In this document: one piece after another, positions 61,031 through 64,000 of the stretch
How positions within the stretch are numbered: the first letter of the stretch is position 1
How the letters are laid out: each line of letters begins with the position of its first letter
Source: Mycobacterium sp. 1100029.7
GTDB taxonomy: Bacteria > Actinomycetota > Actinomycetes > Mycobacteriales > Mycobacteriaceae
DNA: 64,000 nucleotides
Reading direction: 5' to 3'
Assembly (NCBI RefSeq): GCF_001665235.1
Contig: NZ_LZSC01000041.1
Location: forward strand, 1-64,000
Notes under the pieces: generated by a model
Databases searched by the model: none
The model's input: the letters and a program-made list of their open reading frames with translations, nothing else
Told to the model about the DNA's origin: nothing
Translations under genes and position numbers: made by a program

Positions 61031-61031
<1 letters not shown>
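60105..61031 (-). CDS. SAM-dependent methyltransferase, TIGR00027/LCMT-like, copy 1
   Basis: A 308-residue member of the mycobacterial leucine-carboxyl-methyltransferase-like family. The family start DSWDIATSVGATAVMVALARA, the [20 protein letters not shown] motif near 108, YEIDLPKVLEYK near 133 and a C-terminal GWTVRTVNARDEAARLGRE are present. The substrate is unknown; members are proposed to modify lipids or polyketides. Overlaps copy 2 by one base. Confidence 0.88.
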
Positions 61032-61999
<968 letters not shown>

Positions 62000-62953
62000 T
62001 CAGTGCGTGGGCCCGTCGAAACGCGCGCGCAGCAGCGTGCTGCGGACGGCTTCGTCGGCCAGATCTACGGGGACCGCGCGGCCCAGCCGGGCCATCTCTT
62101 CGCGGTTGTTGACGAGCTTGACGTCCCAGCCGTGGCCGGCCAGCCACTCGGCGGCGTCCGTTCGGTCGGGCTCGTGGAAGGTCAGCGCCTGGACGTTGAC
62201 GTCCAGGCCGAGCCGGTCGCGCATCCGCTGCCAGCGGCCGTTGTTGCTGCCCGAGTTCAGGCCGAACACTTCGATGGCGACCTGGCTGCCCGGCGCGCTG
62301 AGCGCGGTGAACTTCTCGAACAGCCGGTCCTGAGCGTCACTGGGCAGGTACGGCAACAGGCCCTCGGCCAGCCACGCCGTCGGTCGGGTCCGGTCGAAAC
62401 CGGCGGCCGTCAGCGCCGCCGGCCAGTCCTCGCGCAGGTCGACCGCGACCGTGCGGCGGCTGGCGGTGGGCGCGTGCGCTTCCAGGATTTTGGATTTGTA
62501 TTCCAGCACCTTGGGCTGGTCGACCTCGTACACCGCGGTCTCGGCGGGCCAGTCCAGCCGGTAAGCCCGGGAGTCCAGGCCGGCGGCCAGGATCACCACC
62601 TGGCGAATCCCCTCCGCGGCGGCGTTCTCGAAGTACTCGTCGAAGAAGTGGGTGCGAACCGCCTGGTAGTCGATGCCGAGGCGATGCGCGCGCTGGCCCT
62701 GCTCGTCGCCGTCCAGCCAGGCCAGTTCGGGATCGGTCAGCCGCGCCCAGGACGGTCCCGCGGGCGACACGAGTTTCTGGGCGAAGTCGTCGCGAATCAG
62801 CGGGTCGGATCCGGCGGTTTCCGCGGCGCGCGCCGCGGCGACGCCCAGCGCGGTGGCGCCGACGAGTTCGGTGATGGCCCACGAGTCGCCCGCGGTTCGC
62901 AAAGACGGTGGTAGCGGGGGCTGCAACGAGGAGGAATCGTCGAGATCAGTCAT
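62000..62953 (-). CDS. SAM-dependent methyltransferase, TIGR00027/LCMT-like, copy 3
   Basis: A 317-residue paralogue with a longer, Ser/Pro-rich N-terminus before [20 protein letters not shown]. The SAM motif [17 protein letters not shown] is present near 118 and [16 protein letters not shown] near 143. First gene of the methyltransferase operon, 72 bases from the TetR gene, which runs the same way upstream. Confidence 0.88.
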   Translation of the reverse strand: MTDLDDSSSLQPPLPPSLRTAGDSWAITELVGATALGVAAARAAETAGSDPLIRDDFAQKLVSPAGPSWARLTDPELAWLDGDEQGQRAHRLGIDYQAVRTHFFDEYFENAAAEGIRQVVILAAGLDSRAYRLDWPAETAVYEVDQPKVLEYKSKILEAHAPTASRRTVAVDLREDWPAALTAAGFDRTRPTAWLAEGLLPYLPSDAQDRLFEKFTALSAPGSQVAIEVFGLNSGSNNGRWQRMRDRLGLDVNVQALTFHEPDRTDAAEWLAGHGWDVKLVNNREEMARLGRAVPVDLADEAVRSTLLRARFDGPTH

Positions 62954-63025
62954 GTCCGGCCCATGGTACCCGGAAAAGTTAGTTAGCCTATACGCTTTGT
63001 GTGCGATCTCACTGCGTGGCTACCG

Positions 63026-63664
63026 CTACGTACCTCGCCCCTGGTAGAGGGCACCTTCCAGCAACTGCCCCAGCATCCCGGTGACGGCTTGCATCTCCTG
63101 GTAGCTCTGCACATAACCGGCATAGAACCCGGCGCCGCACAGCACCACCAATAGCGTCTCGATCAACGCATTGGCATCGATATCCGCGGCGAATTCGCCT
63201 TGTTCGATTGCATCGTTGACAACGCGGGTCAAGAATTCCCGGCAAATCAAGATCGCATCGTTGTCGGCTTGGCTCAATTCGGGATGGCGCTGCGATTCCA
63301 GAATCGAGCCGATCAGAAACGCCGAGGCCGCGGGCTGCTCGGAATTCGTCGCCACCGCCGCCGAGATGAACCCGGTGAGCCGTGCCATCAACGTGGTCTC
63401 CCGGTCCGCCTGCGCAATACCGGCTCCGAATAGCAGTTCGGCGGTTTGGCTCAGCACCTCGCGGTAAAGCACCCGTTTGCTGGAAAAGTAGTGGTTGATG
63501 GCCGGCCGGGTGAGGTCGGCGCGCACCGCGATCGCCTGAAAAGTGGCACCCTCGTAACCGCGTTCACTGAACACGATCCGCCCGGCGCGCAATATTCTCT
63601 TGCGCGTCTCGTCAGCCTTCGCGGCGGGTGGACGGCCCGGCCGGCGCCTCGCCGTTGACGGCAC
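63026..63664 (-). CDS. TetR-family regulator (Rv0144-like)
   Basis: A 212-residue regulator. Basic N-terminus RRRPGRPPAAK, HTH residues about 22-66 (RKRILRAGRIVFSERGYEGATFQAIAVRADLTRPAINHYFSSKRVLYREVL), then an all-helical domain. It lies upstream of the methyltransferase genes and 2 bases from the pirin gene. It probably regulates this local operon. Confidence 0.85.
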   Translation of the reverse strand: MPSTARRRPGRPPAAKADETRKRILRAGRIVFSERGYEGATFQAIAVRADLTRPAINHYFSSKRVLYREVLSQTAELLFGAGIAQADRETTLMARLTGFISAAVATNSEQPAASAFLIGSILESQRHPELSQADNDAILICREFLTRVVNDAIEQGEFAADIDANALIETLLVVLCGAGFYAGYVQSYQEMQAVTGMLGQLLEGALYQGRGT

Positions 63665-63666
63665 CG

Positions 63667-64000
63667 TTAGAGTGTGCCACCCCTTTGGGTAGGCGTTAGA
63701 GCGTTTGGCGGAATGTTGCCGAACTTTCCCGCCTGATAGTCCTCTAGTGCTTGGATTAATTCCGCGCGCGAGTTCATCACAAAAGGTCCGTAGTGGAAAA
63801 CGGGCTCACGAATCGGTGCTCCGCCCAACAGCAGAACTTCCATTCCCGCCCTCGACGACGATTCCTGCGCCGAGTCGGCGGTCACCGTAATTCGGTCACC
63901 CGGCCCGAGCACCGCTAACTGACCCTGATGAATCGGATGGCCGACCGGACCGACATTTCCGCTCCCGGACAGCACGTAGGCCAGCGCGTTGAAGTCCCGT
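63667..64000 (-). CDS. Pirin family protein, C-terminal part (cut by window edge)
   Basis: The open frame continues past base 64000; about 110 residues are visible. They read FNALAYVLSGSGNVGPVGHPIHQGQLAVLGPGD, then LLLGGAPIREPVFHYGPFVMNSRAELIQALEDYQAGKFG, the second cupin and pirin C-terminal signature. It ends 3 bases before the TetR start, so the two are probably cotranscribed. It is the second pirin in the window. Confidence 0.82.
   Translation of the reverse strand, partial: RDFNALAYVLSGSGNVGPVGHPIHQGQLAVLGPGDRITVTADSAQESSSRAGMEVLLLGGAPIREPVFHYGPFVMNSRAELIQALEDYQAGKFGNIPPNALTPTQRGGTL

Overview
The window is a high-GC, almost gap-free stretch of a mycobacterial chromosome. It carries a complete mce1-type operon with fadD5 and a divergent FadR-type regulator, the PntA-a/PntA-b/PntB transhydrogenase, a MptpB-type phosphatase, TB18.5, and three TIGR00027-type methyltransferases. 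From memory of the M. tuberculosis map, both flanks match the Rv0144-Rv0164 and Rv0165c-Rv0181c neighbourhoods in inverted order, so I take this to be a slow-growing, non-tuberculous Mycobacterium. Species is not resolved.

Layout. 0-2.2 kb: an NAD(P)-binding amine-dehydrogenase/DapB-like enzyme divergent from an IclR regulator. 2.2-6.3 kb: pirin, an ABC-2-like membrane protein, a secreted phosphodiester-glycosidase-like protein and a DUF1275 membrane protein. 6.3-21.2 kb (minus strand): fadD5, yrbE1AB, mce1A-F and four Mce-associated membrane proteins, a lipid-import machine whose genes mostly overlap by 4 bases. 21.4-23.1 kb: mce1R-like regulator, TB18.5-like protein, hotdog thioesterase.

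23.1-44.0 kb is an accessory metabolic region. One minus-strand, tightly coupled operon encodes an unknown protein, a dimeric-barrel (NIPSNAP-like) protein, a P450, a zinc-type alcohol dehydrogenase, an HpaI-type aldolase, a SnoaL-like protein, an SDR, a Baeyer-Villiger-type monooxygenase and an alpha/beta hydrolase. Beside it are a CoA-transferase, an NmrA/HxlR/DUF427 module, an acyl-CoA dehydrogenase, an LLM flavoenzyme, two thioesterases, an SMP-30 lactonase-like protein and a TetR regulator. The same 27-bp element (TGACAC-N11-TTTGTAAAGC) lies upstream of three of these operons. I read this as one coordinated pathway: hydroxylation, oxidation to a ketone, oxygen insertion, lactone/ester hydrolysis, then CoA-dependent breakdown. 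The substrate is unknown. A glycolate-oxidase-type flavoprotein, a nitroreductase, an SDR and a second DapB-like enzyme follow.

44.1-51.8 kb: a nested hairpin, a YiaA/B-like protein, a NarL-type two-component pair next to an acyltransferase-3 protein, a TetR, two tandem 41-residue microproteins, a CYP125-like P450 with a divergent TetR, and a small secreted Gly/Pro-rich protein. 51.8-64 kb: transhydrogenase genes, a DUF1348 protein, fadE2-like dehydrogenase and ptbB, SDR, aldehyde dehydrogenase, three methyltransferases, a TetR and the end of a pirin gene cut by the window edge. I saw no tRNA, rRNA, transposase, integrase or CRISPR array.
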